A DNA stretch of 64,000 bases, from positions 1 through 64,000 of the forward strand of contig JAHHQK010000007.1 of the NCBI GenBank assembly GCA_020026435.1, written 5' to 3'. Position 1 is the first letter of the stretch. Each line of letters starts with the position of its first letter. The notes under the pieces are model-generated. The model had not been told where the DNA came from. It made no database searches and saw nothing but the letters and a program-made list of their open reading frames with translations. The position numbers were made by a program, and so were the translations under genes. This document shows, piece after piece, positions 26,955 through 35,907 of the stretch. This stretch comes from Alistipes sp. (GTDB taxonomy: Bacteria > Bacteroidota > Bacteroidia > Bacteroidales > Rikenellaceae).

Positions 26955-27065
26955 TCAAATTTTTTCGCTCGATTTCTTCGGCAATCCGATTCCTGCATCC
27001 GGCTCAAGAACCTTCCTGGGATCGTATACTTTGAAATCAGCGTTTTTCCAGTGATCTCCGCGGAG
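26955..27065 (-). other. In-frame coding-like stretch directly after the lysS stop
   Basis: Translating past the lysS TAA in the same frame gives 36 further residues before TGA at 26955-26957, including WKNADFKVYDPRKVLEPDAG. The stretch looks like protein. It could be a former C-terminal tail cut off by a stop mutation, or chance. Confidence 0.35.
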
Positions 27066-28793
27066 TTACTCCTCCTGGCTGCACCACTTTTTCACCTCGT
27101 CCATCGAGGGGGCCTTTAGACCCAGCTTGTTCTTCTTGTTGAATCCGCAAAGATCGTTGAAGAACTTACCGGCGGAGAGCTTCTTGAGCGACTCTACCGT
27201 GATGTAACCCATCTTCTGGATGACGGGTACCCACTCTTCGGGGACACCGATCTCGGTGTATTTCTCCACGCTGTCGGCCACGACTTTCTTCTCGGGGCGC
27301 ATCTGCGGGAAGAACAGTACATCCTGAATCGAGGGCTGGTTGGTCATGAACATCGCCAGACGGTCGATGCCGATACCCATACCCGAGCAGGAGGGCATAC
27401 CGTACTCCAGGGCGCGGACGAAGTCCATGTCGATGAACATCGCCTCGTCGTCGCCCTTCTCCGACAGACGCAGCTGCTCCTGAAAACGCTCCAGCTGGTC
27501 GATCGGGTCGTTCAGCTCGGAGTAGGCGTTGCAGAGCTCCTTACCGTTGACAAACAGCTCGAAACGCTCCGTGAGGTCGGGGTTCTCTCTGTGACGCTTC
27601 ACCAGGGGCGACATCTCGATGGGGTAGTCGGTGATGAACGTGGGCTGGATGAGATCCTCCTCGCAGTACTGGCCGAAAATGGCGTCGATGAGCTTGCCCT
27701 TACCCATCGTCTCGTCGATCTCGACATTCAGACGCTGGCAGGCCTCGCGCAGCTGCTCCTCGCTCTGACCCGTGATGTCGTATCCGGTTTTCTCGCGAAT
27801 GGCGTCGGTCATCGACAGACGGCGGAACGGGGTCTTGAACGAAATGGGCTTGCCGTCGATCTCGATCTCGGTGGTGTTGTTCACGGCCATGCAGACCTTC
27901 TCGATCATCTTCTCCGTGAAGTCCATCATCCAGATGTAGTCCTTGTAGGCCACGTAGATCTCCATTACGGTGAACTCGGGGTTGTGCGTGCGGTCCATAC
28001 CCTCGTTGCGGAAGTTCTTGCCGAACTCATATACGCCGTCGAAACCGCCGACGATCAGCTTCTTGAGGTACAGCTCGCTGGCGATACGCAGATACTGGTC
28101 GATGTCCAGGGCGTTGTGGTGCGTCGTGAACGGACGCGCGGCGGCGCCGCCGGGGATGGGCTGGAGAATCGGGGTCTCCACCTCGAGGTATCCGCGCTCG
28201 TTGAAGTACTGGCGCATCGTCGAGATGATCTTGGCGCGTTTGACAAACACGTCGCGTACCTCAGGGTTGACGGCCAGGTCGACATAACGCTGGCGGTAGC
28301 GCACCTCGGGATCGGTGAAGGCGTCGAAGGTCTTGCCGTCCTTCTCCTTGACGATGGGCAGCGGGCGGATCGACTTCGAGATCACCGTGAATTTGTTGCA
28401 GTGTACCGACAGTTCACCGGTCTTGGTCAGGAAGGCGAATCCCTCGACACCGATGAAGTCGCCGATGTCGAGCAACTTCTTGAATACCGTATTGTAAAGC
28501 GTGGGGTCGCCCTCGGGGCATATGTCGTCGCGACGGATGTAGACCTGGATACGGCCCGTGTGGTCCTGCAATTCAAAGAAGGAGGCGCTACCCATGATGC
28601 GGCGCGACATGATGCGGCCGGCGATGCGTACCTCTTGGTAATTTTTCTGTTCGTCGTTATAATTCTCGGCGATTTCGCGTGCCGTTGCCGTCACTTCATA
28701 ACGGGCAGCGGGGTAGGGGTTGATGCCCAGATCGCGGAGCGCCTTCAAAGACTGTCTGCGGAGCTGTTCCTGCTCGCTGAGTTCTATTGCCAT
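27066..28793 (-). CDS. lysS: Lysyl-tRNA synthetase, class II
   Basis: Charges tRNA-Lys with lysine. The 575 residues contain an N-terminal OB-fold anticodon-binding domain (about 55-160, VRIAGRIMSRRIMGSASFFEL) and the class II core: motif 1 MRQYFNERGYLEVETPILQP, motif 2 FRNEGMDRTHNPEFTVMEIY (about 260-279) and motif 3 GMGIGIDRLAMF (about 475-486). The last 60 residues (GYITVESLKKLSAGKFFNDL to QEE) form an extra C-terminal domain, longer than in E. coli LysS, which I have also seen in Bacteroidota sequences. It has a good promoter of its own after the PAP2 gene. Confidence 0.97.
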   Translation of the reverse strand: MAIELSEQEQLRRQSLKALRDLGINPYPAARYEVTATAREIAENYNDEQKNYQEVRIAGRIMSRRIMGSASFFELQDHTGRIQVYIRRDDICPEGDPTLYNTVFKKLLDIGDFIGVEGFAFLTKTGELSVHCNKFTVISKSIRPLPIVKEKDGKTFDAFTDPEVRYRQRYVDLAVNPEVRDVFVKRAKIISTMRQYFNERGYLEVETPILQPIPGGAAARPFTTHHNALDIDQYLRIASELYLKKLIVGGFDGVYEFGKNFRNEGMDRTHNPEFTVMEIYVAYKDYIWMMDFTEKMIEKVCMAVNNTTEIEIDGKPISFKTPFRRLSMTDAIREKTGYDITGQSEEQLREACQRLNVEIDETMGKGKLIDAIFGQYCEEDLIQPTFITDYPIEMSPLVKRHRENPDLTERFELFVNGKELCNAYSELNDPIDQLERFQEQLRLSEKGDDEAMFIDMDFVRALEYGMPSCSGMGIGIDRLAMFMTNQPSIQDVLFFPQMRPEKKVVADSVEKYTEIGVPEEWVPVIQKMGYITVESLKKLSAGKFFNDLCGFNKKNKLGLKAPSMDEVKKWCSQEE

Positions 28794-28836
28794 TACTGTA
28801 TATGTTTGATGTTTATTTCAAATAAATTAAATCGTG

Positions 28837-28868
28837 CAAAGTTAATAAAAATCTCAGGAAAACCCGAA
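28837..28868 (-). promoter_or_regulatory. lysS promoter
   Basis: Minus strand: TTCG (28865-28868), 20 bases, TAACTTTG (28837-28844). The -7 box is perfect. Confidence 0.65.
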
Positions 28869-28877
28869 TTTTTCATC

Positions 28878-29552
28878 TTATTTCGTCCCGCAGACCCGAT
28901 CTCTCAGGCGGCGGTAGCACCACAGGGAGGCGGCACCCACGCCGATGCCCACCAGGGTTCCCCACACCAGATCCATCGGGAAGTGTTTGCCCAGATAGAT
29001 GCGCGAATAGCAGATCACCACACACGATACGACCATCAGCCACCCGAACCATCGGCGGCGGATCACGCCCATCGACAATACGGCCAAAGCCACCACCGTC
29101 GAGGCATGGGCCGAGACTGTGCCGTAGTATCCGCCGACGGCCTCTATCGGGACGTGGACCTTGGGCGGAAGAGCCGTCCACCCGGCGGCCTCTTGCAGGG
29201 CGAGGGGCAGCTGGCGGAGTTTGTAAAGCGAGTCGGGGGTGATGTCCAGCCCTTCGAGCTCGGGGGTGAACATCGGACGCCAGCGGGGCGAGAATCCCTC
29301 CAGCAGTTCGCCGCACAGTCCGTTGGCCTTGAACACTCCGGCGATGATGTCCGACAGGCCCAGGGCCGCGGCCAACAGGAGGATGAAGATCACGAGGGCC
29401 TTCACCCCGTCCTTGCGCCATACCATCCACAGGATCAGCATATAGAGCGGAATCCATATCGGGGTGTCCGATATGGTGAGCATCAGGCGGTCGATGGTCT
29501 CTTCGCCGTCGAAATTGAGGGCCAGGAACAGGTCGTGGTCGAAATCGTACAT
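28878..29552 (-). CDS. PAP2-family membrane phosphatase
   Basis: A 224-residue inner-membrane protein with five to six helices. PAP2 motifs: a degenerate first motif (FSPRWRPMF), motif 2 TVSAHAST (about 145-152) with the catalytic His, and motif 3 SRIYLGKHFPMD (about 184-195) with the nucleophilic His region. A stretch of about 40 residues between the first and second motifs is longer than usual. Such enzymes dephosphorylate lipid phosphates, including undecaprenyl diphosphate. It lies 16 bases after the MBOAT gene and ends the same operon, so recycling of a lipid carrier for the glycan acylated by its neighbours is a reasonable guess. Confidence 0.87.
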   Translation of the reverse strand: MYDFDHDLFLALNFDGEETIDRLMLTISDTPIWIPLYMLILWMVWRKDGVKALVIFILLLAAALGLSDIIAGVFKANGLCGELLEGFSPRWRPMFTPELEGLDITPDSLYKLRQLPLALQEAAGWTALPPKVHVPIEAVGGYYGTVSAHASTVVALAVLSMGVIRRRWFGWLMVVSCVVICYSRIYLGKHFPMDLVWGTLVGIGVGAASLWCYRRLRDRVCGTK

Positions 29553-29568
29553 AATTTTGAGCAGTGTT

Positions 29569-31068
29569 TTAGAATTGGAAATAGATGAAAGGTTGTATGT
29601 CGCTGGATTTGGTCTGCATCACCACCCAGATCATCACCACGGTCATTGCCACCTGCAGGGCGAGCGGCGAGCGGATCACGGCCTTTTGGGCCAGACGGTC
29701 CGCACTTTGGGGCATCCAGTGCAGAAGGTATCCCAGGGCGATGAGCGAGAAGACCACGGTGTAACCCTCCACCACCTGGAGGATTATCTGCGGGTGGAAA
29801 TTCACGAAGATCTGATGCAGCATCAGCTCCACGGTCTGCATCGACTCGGCGCGGAACATCAGCCACCCCAGGCAGACGATGTGGAACGTGAACACGATGC
29901 CGAACGGACGGCTCCACCAGTGCATGTCCCTGCCCTCGGCCTTGGCGCGGGGGTAGATGCCCATCCAGAGCTTGTGGAGGGCGAGGGCCACGCCGTGGAG
30001 CGCACCCCAGAGTATGAATCTGATGGCGGCGCCGTGCCACAGACCGCCCAGGAGCATGGTCAGCAGCAGGTTCACATATGTGCGGAGGCGGCCCTTGCGG
30101 TTTCCGCCGAGCGAGATGTAGAGGTAGTCGCGCAGCCAGGTCGAGAGGGAGATGTGCCAGCGGTGCCAGAACTCTGTGATGGTGGCCGACTTGTAGGGGG
30201 CGTCGAAGTTCTTCGGGAAGTGGAATCCCATCAGAAGGGCGATACCGATGGCCATGTCGGAGTATCCCGAGAAGTCGCAGTAGATCTGCAGGGCATAGCC
30301 GTAGATGCCCATCAGACACTCGAATCCCGAGTAGAGGAGCGGTTCGTCGAAGATACGGTCGACGAAGTTCAGCGAGATGTAGTCCGAGATGATGGCCTTC
30401 TTGAAGAGTCCCGTCAGCAAGAGGAATACCCCCATGCCGAACATCTCGCGCGTGATCTGCGGACGTTGGCGGATCTGGGGTATGAAGTCCCTGGCGCGGA
30501 CGATGGGTCCGGCGACCAGCTGCGGGAAGAACGACAGGTAGAACAGATATTCCAACCAGTTGTCCAGCGGGCGCATCTGCCGGCGGTAGATGTCGATCGT
30601 GTAGCTCATCGACTGGAACACGAAGAACGAGATGCCGACCGGGAGGAAGATGTTCTGGAACTGGAGAAATCCTTCGCCGAAGAGGTCGTTGGCGATCTGG
30701 ATCAGAAAGTCCGTGTACTTGAAGTACCCGAGCATTCCGAGGTTAATGCCGACGCTCGCTACGACGAGTATGCGGCGCAGTACCGGACGTTGGAGCCGGT
30801 AGATGAGCCGGGCGATGATGTAGTCGCTCGTGGCGGCGAAGATCAGCAGCAGGAAGTAGATCCCGCTCGATTTGTAGTAGAAATAGAGCGAGAAGAGTAT
30901 GACATAGACGATGCGCAACATCGTCGTGCGCTGCATCCTTCCGTAGATCGTGTAGAAGACGGCAAACAGGAACAGAAACAGTCCGCTGCTGAAGATCAGC
31001 GGCGACTGGCTGTCGTAGAGCAGTAGCGATTCCATCTTTCCGATCATTGCTTCGAATCCTTCAATCAT
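29569..31068 (-). CDS. MBOAT-family O-acyltransferase (AlgI-like)
   Basis: A 499-residue polytopic membrane protein of the AlgI/DltB group, which passes acyl groups across the membrane to an external acceptor. The family core is clear: PVGISFFVFQSMSYTIDIYR, FFPQLVAGPIVRARDF, YCDFSGYSDMAIGIA, NAPY-like DAPYKSATITEFWHRWHIS, and the catalytic-His region LGGLWHGAAIRFILWGALHG (about 322-341). It overlaps the SGNH gene by 4 bases and is followed by a PAP2 gene. The MBOAT plus SGNH pairing is the classic arrangement for O-acetylation of exopolysaccharide or peptidoglycan. Confidence 0.94.
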   Translation of the reverse strand: MIEGFEAMIGKMESLLLYDSQSPLIFSSGLFLFLFAVFYTIYGRMQRTTMLRIVYVILFSLYFYYKSSGIYFLLLIFAATSDYIIARLIYRLQRPVLRRILVVASVGINLGMLGYFKYTDFLIQIANDLFGEGFLQFQNIFLPVGISFFVFQSMSYTIDIYRRQMRPLDNWLEYLFYLSFFPQLVAGPIVRARDFIPQIRQRPQITREMFGMGVFLLLTGLFKKAIISDYISLNFVDRIFDEPLLYSGFECLMGIYGYALQIYCDFSGYSDMAIGIALLMGFHFPKNFDAPYKSATITEFWHRWHISLSTWLRDYLYISLGGNRKGRLRTYVNLLLTMLLGGLWHGAAIRFILWGALHGVALALHKLWMGIYPRAKAEGRDMHWWSRPFGIVFTFHIVCLGWLMFRAESMQTVELMLHQIFVNFHPQIILQVVEGYTVVFSLIALGYLLHWMPQSADRLAQKAVIRSPLALQVAMTVVMIWVVMQTKSSDIQPFIYFQF

Positions 31069-32906
31069 ATTCTGCTCCTGTTTGTTACGGTGAGGGTCAG
31101 TTCATGTCCCGAAACCGATCCGGGGAGCAGTTCCCGGCGGATTTTGGCCTTTTGGAGGGAGTCGATGACCGACTTGTGGTATTTGCGGCGGCGGGACTCG
31201 ATGCGGCGCTGTTCGTAGACCTGTCTTGCGCCGCTGTTCAAGGCATCGAACAGGGCGTAGGCGATCCTCTGGCCACCCGCATAGTTGATGTGGGTGTAGT
31301 CCTTGCCGGCCCATCCGTTCTGGACGAACTGCTCCATGCCGCCCATCCGCTGCATGGCCTCGCTCGTGGGCCAGAAGGCCGCTTCGGCCGTCTGAGCCGC
31401 GTGACGCTGGCTCTGCATCATGTGGGGGATGGCATCCATCGGCTCGAACTCGCCGCTCTCGCCCTTGACCGAGCGCTCCGAGACGCCCAGCACCAGCACG
31501 GCCGCGTGCGGGAAGCACTCCCTGACGTAGGAGACCATCTTTACGATCTGCTCCGAGTAGGCTGTGTAGGCGTGTACGCCCTGCTGCATGATGTTGAGTC
31601 CGTACTGGAGGATGACCAGGTCGTATTGGAGGAATCCGTCGACCTGGGCATTGACCGAGGGGTTGGTTCGGAACATGGCCTGTCCGTTGTTGCTGCGTAC
31701 CGAGTAGTTGTCGACCACCACGCCGTGACCCTCCTTTTCGAAGATCGCGCCGTAGCCCACGAATCCCTCCTCGCCGTCCGTGATCTTCATGGCCATGCGG
31801 TCGATGCGGTCGGCGCGGATCTCGATCTGACGCACGGCGGCATCGCCCTCCACCTCAAAGACATGGCGCAGGGAGTCGTTGACCTCCACCTCGATGTGGC
31901 TTGTGCGGGGGCTGATGAAGAACAGACGGGCCGTCGTGCACTCCTCCAGCCGCGGGCGGAAGTCGGTCATCGTCCATCGGCTCGATGCACCCTGCGAGGG
32001 GGCGCAGACCCATCCCGAGACATAGAAATTCTCGTTGAGCGGGGCGGGTGTACGTTTGTACTGCATGATGTTGTGGACGTTCCACCCCTTGGCCTCGGTC
32101 TTCACCGTGCGGCGGTAGGCCGTCAGCGGGGAGGAGAAGGGGGTGAATCCCGTGCCGCCACCGCCATAGACGCTCTGGAGGCGTTCTCGGAGGTCGGCCG
32201 TCAGAATGTCGCCCTCGATGAACGAGTCGCCCAGGACGGCGATGCGCACCGGGCGGTTGGCCCTGAGCAGGGTGTCGTAGAAGGCCTTCATGGCCTGTCG
32301 GGGGCTGTAATCCTCGATGGGGGTCTCACCCGATGAGAGCATTGCGTGGCCCAGGGGTTTTACGCCCTTGTGTTTGGCCTTGCGCTCTGCGGGCATGGTT
32401 TTGGGGCGGTGGGCGGCCGTGTCCCGGAACGGGTGTCGGTCATCCGAGGCGGTTGCTTTGTCTGCCTCTCCGTGTCTAGAGGGGCGGGCATCGGCCTTGA
32501 GGTCCGTTGCCGGGGCGGATTTCTTCGGAAGGGTGACTTCGGGGGCCGGATCGGTCTTGGGGGTCGAGATGTCCCAGGTGTAGGTCAGCTCGGGACGCTC
32601 GTTTGTGGGACGGGCCTCGGTCCGGGTTTTGGCCGAGGCGATGCGCTCGGTGACGGCCTTCATGTCGACCTCGAATTCCCGGGCGTCGAACAACTCCGCC
32701 CCGGCCTCCGGCTTGGAGGCTGAGGAGGATGATGCCGCGGTCCGGTCATCGAAGGTGACCAGGTCGGAGAGGATGTTGGCACGACGTAGCTTCACCCCGA
32801 GGATCGTTTGCGGGGGGATGAAGGCGATGAGTATGAGTGCCAGTATGAGTGCCCAAATGGCTTTGCAGCCCCGGGAGGAATAGTCTGTCGGGTTTTGTTG
32901 AGGCAT
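31065..32906 (-). CDS. Membrane-anchored SGNH/GDSL hydrolase-fold protein
   Basis: A 613-residue protein: one N-terminal membrane helix (about 15-33, AIWALILALILIAFIPP), a long Pro/Ala/Lys-rich linker (about 55-205), then an SGNH domain with block I IAVLGDSFIEGD (about 225-236) and block V DYTHINYAGGQRIAY (about 540-554), which holds the Asp and His of the triad. Middle residues (about 310-400) form an inserted beta domain. With the MBOAT protein it probably acts outside the membrane as the final acyltransferase or as an esterase on a surface polymer. The linker length suggests reach through the periplasm. It starts 7 bases after the metallopeptidase gene. Confidence 0.88.
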   Translation of the reverse strand: MPQQNPTDYSSRGCKAIWALILALILIAFIPPQTILGVKLRRANILSDLVTFDDRTAASSSSASKPEAGAELFDAREFEVDMKAVTERIASAKTRTEARPTNERPELTYTWDISTPKTDPAPEVTLPKKSAPATDLKADARPSRHGEADKATASDDRHPFRDTAAHRPKTMPAERKAKHKGVKPLGHAMLSSGETPIEDYSPRQAMKAFYDTLLRANRPVRIAVLGDSFIEGDILTADLRERLQSVYGGGGTGFTPFSSPLTAYRRTVKTEAKGWNVHNIMQYKRTPAPLNENFYVSGWVCAPSQGASSRWTMTDFRPRLEECTTARLFFISPRTSHIEVEVNDSLRHVFEVEGDAAVRQIEIRADRIDRMAMKITDGEEGFVGYGAIFEKEGHGVVVDNYSVRSNNGQAMFRTNPSVNAQVDGFLQYDLVILQYGLNIMQQGVHAYTAYSEQIVKMVSYVRECFPHAAVLVLGVSERSVKGESGEFEPMDAIPHMMQSQRHAAQTAEAAFWPTSEAMQRMGGMEQFVQNGWAGKDYTHINYAGGQRIAYALFDALNSGARQVYEQRRIESRRRKYHKSVIDSLQKAKIRRELLPGSVSGHELTLTVTNRSRI

Positions 32907-32913
32907 GGAAATC

Positions 32914-33681
32914 TTATTCGCGACGGCCGAGGATCATAAACACATAGTAAAGCACCGAAGCGATGGCACTCAGCGCAGCCACCAGATAGGTGCGAGCGGC
33001 CCAGCTCAGGGCCTCGCGGGCCTGTACCAGCTGTCCTTCCTGCATCGTGCGGCTGACCTTGAGCCACTCCAGGGCGCGGGCCGAGGCGTTGTACTCCACC
33101 GGGAGGGTGACGATCGAGAAGAGGGCCGACATGGCGATCATGCCCACACCGATCCAGCATACCAGGGCGTTGTTGGTCGAGGCCAGGAGGACCATACCCA
33201 GGAGGATGACCCACATCGAGGCCGACGAGGCGAACTGCACGACGGGAACCAGCTGCGAGCGCAGAATCAGGGGAGCATATCCCTGGGCGTGCTGCACGGC
33301 GTGGCCGCATTCGTGGGCGGCGACGGCAGCGGCGGCGACACTGGTCGAGGAGTAGACCGAATCGCTCAGATTGACGGTCATGGTCTGCGGGTTGAAGTGG
33401 TCGGTGAGGCTGCCGCTCACGTGGGTGACCTTCACGTTATGTATGTTGTGGTCACGGAGCATCTTCTCGGCGACCTCCGCACCGGTCAATCCTCCGGGAA
33501 ACTGCACGCGCGAGTATTTCTTGAAGACCGACTGCAGGCGGGCCTGTACCAGATAACCGGCGATACCGATGACGATGATCAGGAGAAACATACCCATCTG
33601 TGCTCCCGAGTAGGAGGCGTGGTGGGCCTGCTGGCCGTAGTCGTATCCGGCGTAAAGCAATGAAATCATAGGTTGTAACAT
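32914..33681 (-). CDS. YugP-like zinc metallopeptidase (Zn_peptidase_2)
   Basis: A membrane-bound metalloprotease: an N-terminal helix (GMFLLIIVIGIAGYLVQARLQ), the HExxH motif AAHECGHAVQHAQGYAP (about residue 122), and two or three C-terminal helices. This matches Zn_peptidase_2 proteins such as YugP, which are usually about 225-235 residues. The start is uncertain: the frame is open from 33723, with Met codons at 33681 and 33669; the latter two fit the family length better, and I chose 33681. It leads the four-gene minus-strand operon with the SGNH, MBOAT and PAP2 genes. A link to acylation is suggested by position only. Confidence 0.85.
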   Translation of the reverse strand: MLQPMISLLYAGYDYGQQAHHASYSGAQMGMFLLIIVIGIAGYLVQARLQSVFKKYSRVQFPGGLTGAEVAEKMLRDHNIHNVKVTHVSGSLTDHFNPQTMTVNLSDSVYSSTSVAAAAVAAHECGHAVQHAQGYAPLILRSQLVPVVQFASSASMWVILLGMVLLASTNNALVCWIGVGMIAMSALFSIVTLPVEYNASARALEWLKVSRTMQEGQLVQAREALSWAARTYLVAALSAIASVLYYVFMILGRRE

Positions 33682-33844
33682 AAGTTTGTCCAATGTTTTG
33701 TGCGGAAGATCCTCTGCCTTCACCCATCGGGGAAGGTCTTGGACGGGATCGGTCCGCGGGTTAAACTTCGTGTCCTTGTCTTCGGGCGGTGTCGGGCCTT
33801 ATGGGGCTGCGGCCCGGGCGTCTTCCCGACCTCGTAGATAAGGA

Positions 33845-34588
33845 CTATTTGCGGTAGGTGTAGAATGCTCCGGCCTGCTGGGCGGGCATCAGCACCATAT
33901 CATTAACGTTCATGTGGGCGGGTAATTGTGCCGCCCATGCAATTGCCTCGGCAATATCGTCGCCCGTGAGGGGCTCCACGCCGCGGTAAACGCCTGCGGC
34001 ACGGGTCTTGTCGCCGTGGAAACGCACCTCGGAGAATTCCGTTTCGACCATTCCGGGTCGGATCTCCGTGACCTTGATCCCCGACGAGAGCAGATCGGCG
34101 CGCATCGATTGCGAGAGGGCGTGTACGGCGTGTTTCGAGGCGCAGTAGACCGCACCGTTCTCGTAGGCTTCGGTTCCGGCGATCGACCCCAGGTTGATGA
34201 TGTGGCCGTGACCCGCGCTGACCATCTTGGGCGAGATGACGCGTGTGACGTATAGCAGACCCTTGACATTGGTGTCGATCATTGCGTCCCAGTCCTCGGT
34301 CGATCCCCGGTCGATGTGTTCCAGACCGGCTGCCAGACCCGCATTGTTGACCAGAAGGTCTACACGCTCGATGGGCGAGAGCATCTCCTCGACCCGGAGA
34401 CGGTCGCGGACATCGAAGCACAGCGTCCGGCATTCGCCGCCTGCCGCCTCGATCTCCTTACGCAGTTCCTCAAGACGCTCGGCGCGGCGTCCCGTGGCGA
34501 TTATGGCATATCCTTCGCGGGCCAGACGCAGGGCGGTGGCTCGTCCGATGCCCGAAGTGGCACCTGTGATTAAGGCTTGTTTTTTCAT
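33845..34588 (-). CDS. Short-chain dehydrogenase/reductase, YdfG-like
   Basis: A 247-residue NAD(P)-dependent oxidoreductase. TGATSGIGRAT (residues 7-17) is the nucleotide-binding glycine motif; an ATGRRAERL stretch favours NADP(H). NNAGLA lies near residue 82. The catalytic Ser, Tyr and Lys are in NLGSIAGTEAYENGAVYCASKHAV (about 131-154). It most resembles YdfG-type 3-hydroxy acid or serine dehydrogenases, but the substrate is not certain. I chose ATG 34588 rather than the frame start seven codons upstream, because the motif starts at once and the -7 box lies near 34607-34614, overlapping the upstream Met. Confidence 0.9.
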   Translation of the reverse strand: MKKQALITGATSGIGRATALRLAREGYAIIATGRRAERLEELRKEIEAAGGECRTLCFDVRDRLRVEEMLSPIERVDLLVNNAGLAAGLEHIDRGSTEDWDAMIDTNVKGLLYVTRVISPKMVSAGHGHIINLGSIAGTEAYENGAVYCASKHAVHALSQSMRADLLSSGIKVTEIRPGMVETEFSEVRFHGDKTRAAGVYRGVEPLTGDDIAEAIAWAAQLPAHMNVNDMVLMPAQQAGAFYTYRK

Positions 34589-34606
34589 AATTGTAGGTTC
34601 TTTGGG

Positions 34607-34614
34607 CAAAAATA
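34607..34614 (-). promoter_or_regulatory. SDR gene -7 box
   Basis: Minus strand TATTTTTG, matching TAnnTTTG, 18 bases before ATG 34588. The plus-strand gene's likely -7 box (TTACTTTG, 34628-34635) lies close by, so the two promoters nearly abut. No good -33 is seen for either. Confidence 0.5.
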
Positions 34615-34662
34615 CGAAATTATTGTGTTACTTTGCATAAACATTCCGCAAAATAAAGATTT

Positions 34663-35907
34663 GTGAACCTAGCATTTTTCATAGCACGACGCATCACGCA
34701 AGCCGACGCCGGCGAAAAATCCGGTATCATGGAGCGTATAGCAGTGGTCTCGGTGGCGTTGAGTGTGATGGTGATGATCCTTTCGCTGGCCGTGATGATC
34801 GGATTCAAGCGGGAGGTGCCGCGCAAGCTGATGGCCTTCTCCTCCCACGTCACCCTCTGCGAACGCCGCTCGCTGCACGCCCCCGACGCCTCGTCGCTGC
34901 ACCGCACCCCTTCGCTGGAGCGCATGATCCGCTCCATCGACGGATTCCGCCGGATGAGTGTCTATGCCTGCCGCGGGGGTATCGTCCGCACGCCGGATGC
35001 CGTGGAGGGGGTCCTCCTCAAGGGGGTGGACCGCGATTTCGACTGGCAGCACTTCGGCAACTGGCTCGTGAGGGGCAGTCTGCCGCGCGTGGGCGATTCG
35101 ATCCGTACCAAGGATATACTCCTCTCCGAGAACCTCTCGCGCAAGCTGATGCTCGATGTGGGCGACAAGGTCGAGATGCTTTTTGTGGAGGGGGACGCCC
35201 GTCCGCGCCGCGACCGCTTCAAGGTGTCGGGCATCTATTCCTCGGGACTGGAGGAGATGGATCGGAGGATGGTGCTCACTGACCTGCGCAACGTACAGCG
35301 GCTCGCCTCGTGGGAAAGAGACCAGGTCTCGGGCTACGACATCATGCTCGACGACGGGGAGCTGGCACCCCGCTTTGCCGACGAGCTGAACGACCGCCTC
35401 TTCTACGACGACGCCCCCGAGAGCATCAACCTGGCGGCAAGCAGCATCCAGCAGCAGTTCCCCAACATCTTCGACTGGCTCAAGGCCCACAATGTCAACG
35501 GGGCGGTGATCCTGGTGATCATGCTGGTGGTGGCGTTCTTCTCGATGGCCTCAGCCCTGCTGGTCCTGGTGCTTGAACGCACGCGCATGATCGGCCTTTT
35601 GAAGGCCCTGGGCATGGGCAACGGCCCGATCCGCAAAATATTCCTCTACCGTTCGGCGTTTATTGTGGTGAGGGGCCTCATGTGGGGCAACCTGATCGGC
35701 GGAGGACTGTGCCTGTTGCAGGCGACGACCCACCTGGTGCGGCTCAGTTCCGAGGGTTATATCCTTTCGGAGGTTCCCGTGGCCGTGGAGGCGTGGTGGT
35801 GGCTGCTGCTCAATGCGGGATTCATGGTGGCGATAGTCCTGTTGCTGATAGTCCCCGCCTCGATCGTTACAAGTGTCAAACCCGATGAAACAATAAGATA
35901 CGAATAA
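34663..35907 (+). CDS. FtsX/LolE-like ABC transporter permease
   Basis: A 414-residue inner-membrane permease of the LolC/LolE and MacB superfamily. It has an N-terminal helix (VALSVMVMILSLAVMIGF, about 30-47), a large periplasmic domain (about 50-275, with KTDILL-like RTKDILLSENLSRKL), and three C-terminal helices (VILVIMLVVAFFSMASALLVLVL; IVVRGLMWGNLIGGGLCLL; LLLNAGFMVAIVLLLIVPA). The ETRMIGLLKALGM-type coupling segment (RTRMIGLLKALGMGNGPIRKIF) is typical of lipoprotein-releasing permeases. The start codon is GTG. No ATPase gene adjoins, so the partner must be elsewhere. The stop overlaps the start of ubiE/menG. Confidence 0.92.
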   Translation: MNLAFFIARRITQADAGEKSGIMERIAVVSVALSVMVMILSLAVMIGFKREVPRKLMAFSSHVTLCERRSLHAPDASSLHRTPSLERMIRSIDGFRRMSVYACRGGIVRTPDAVEGVLLKGVDRDFDWQHFGNWLVRGSLPRVGDSIRTKDILLSENLSRKLMLDVGDKVEMLFVEGDARPRRDRFKVSGIYSSGLEEMDRRMVLTDLRNVQRLASWERDQVSGYDIMLDDGELAPRFADELNDRLFYDDAPESINLAASSIQQQFPNIFDWLKAHNVNGAVILVIMLVVAFFSMASALLVLVLERTRMIGLLKALGMGNGPIRKIFLYRSAFIVVRGLMWGNLIGGGLCLLQATTHLVRLSSEGYILSEVPVAVEAWWWLLLNAGFMVAIVLLLIVPASIVTSVKPDETIRYE

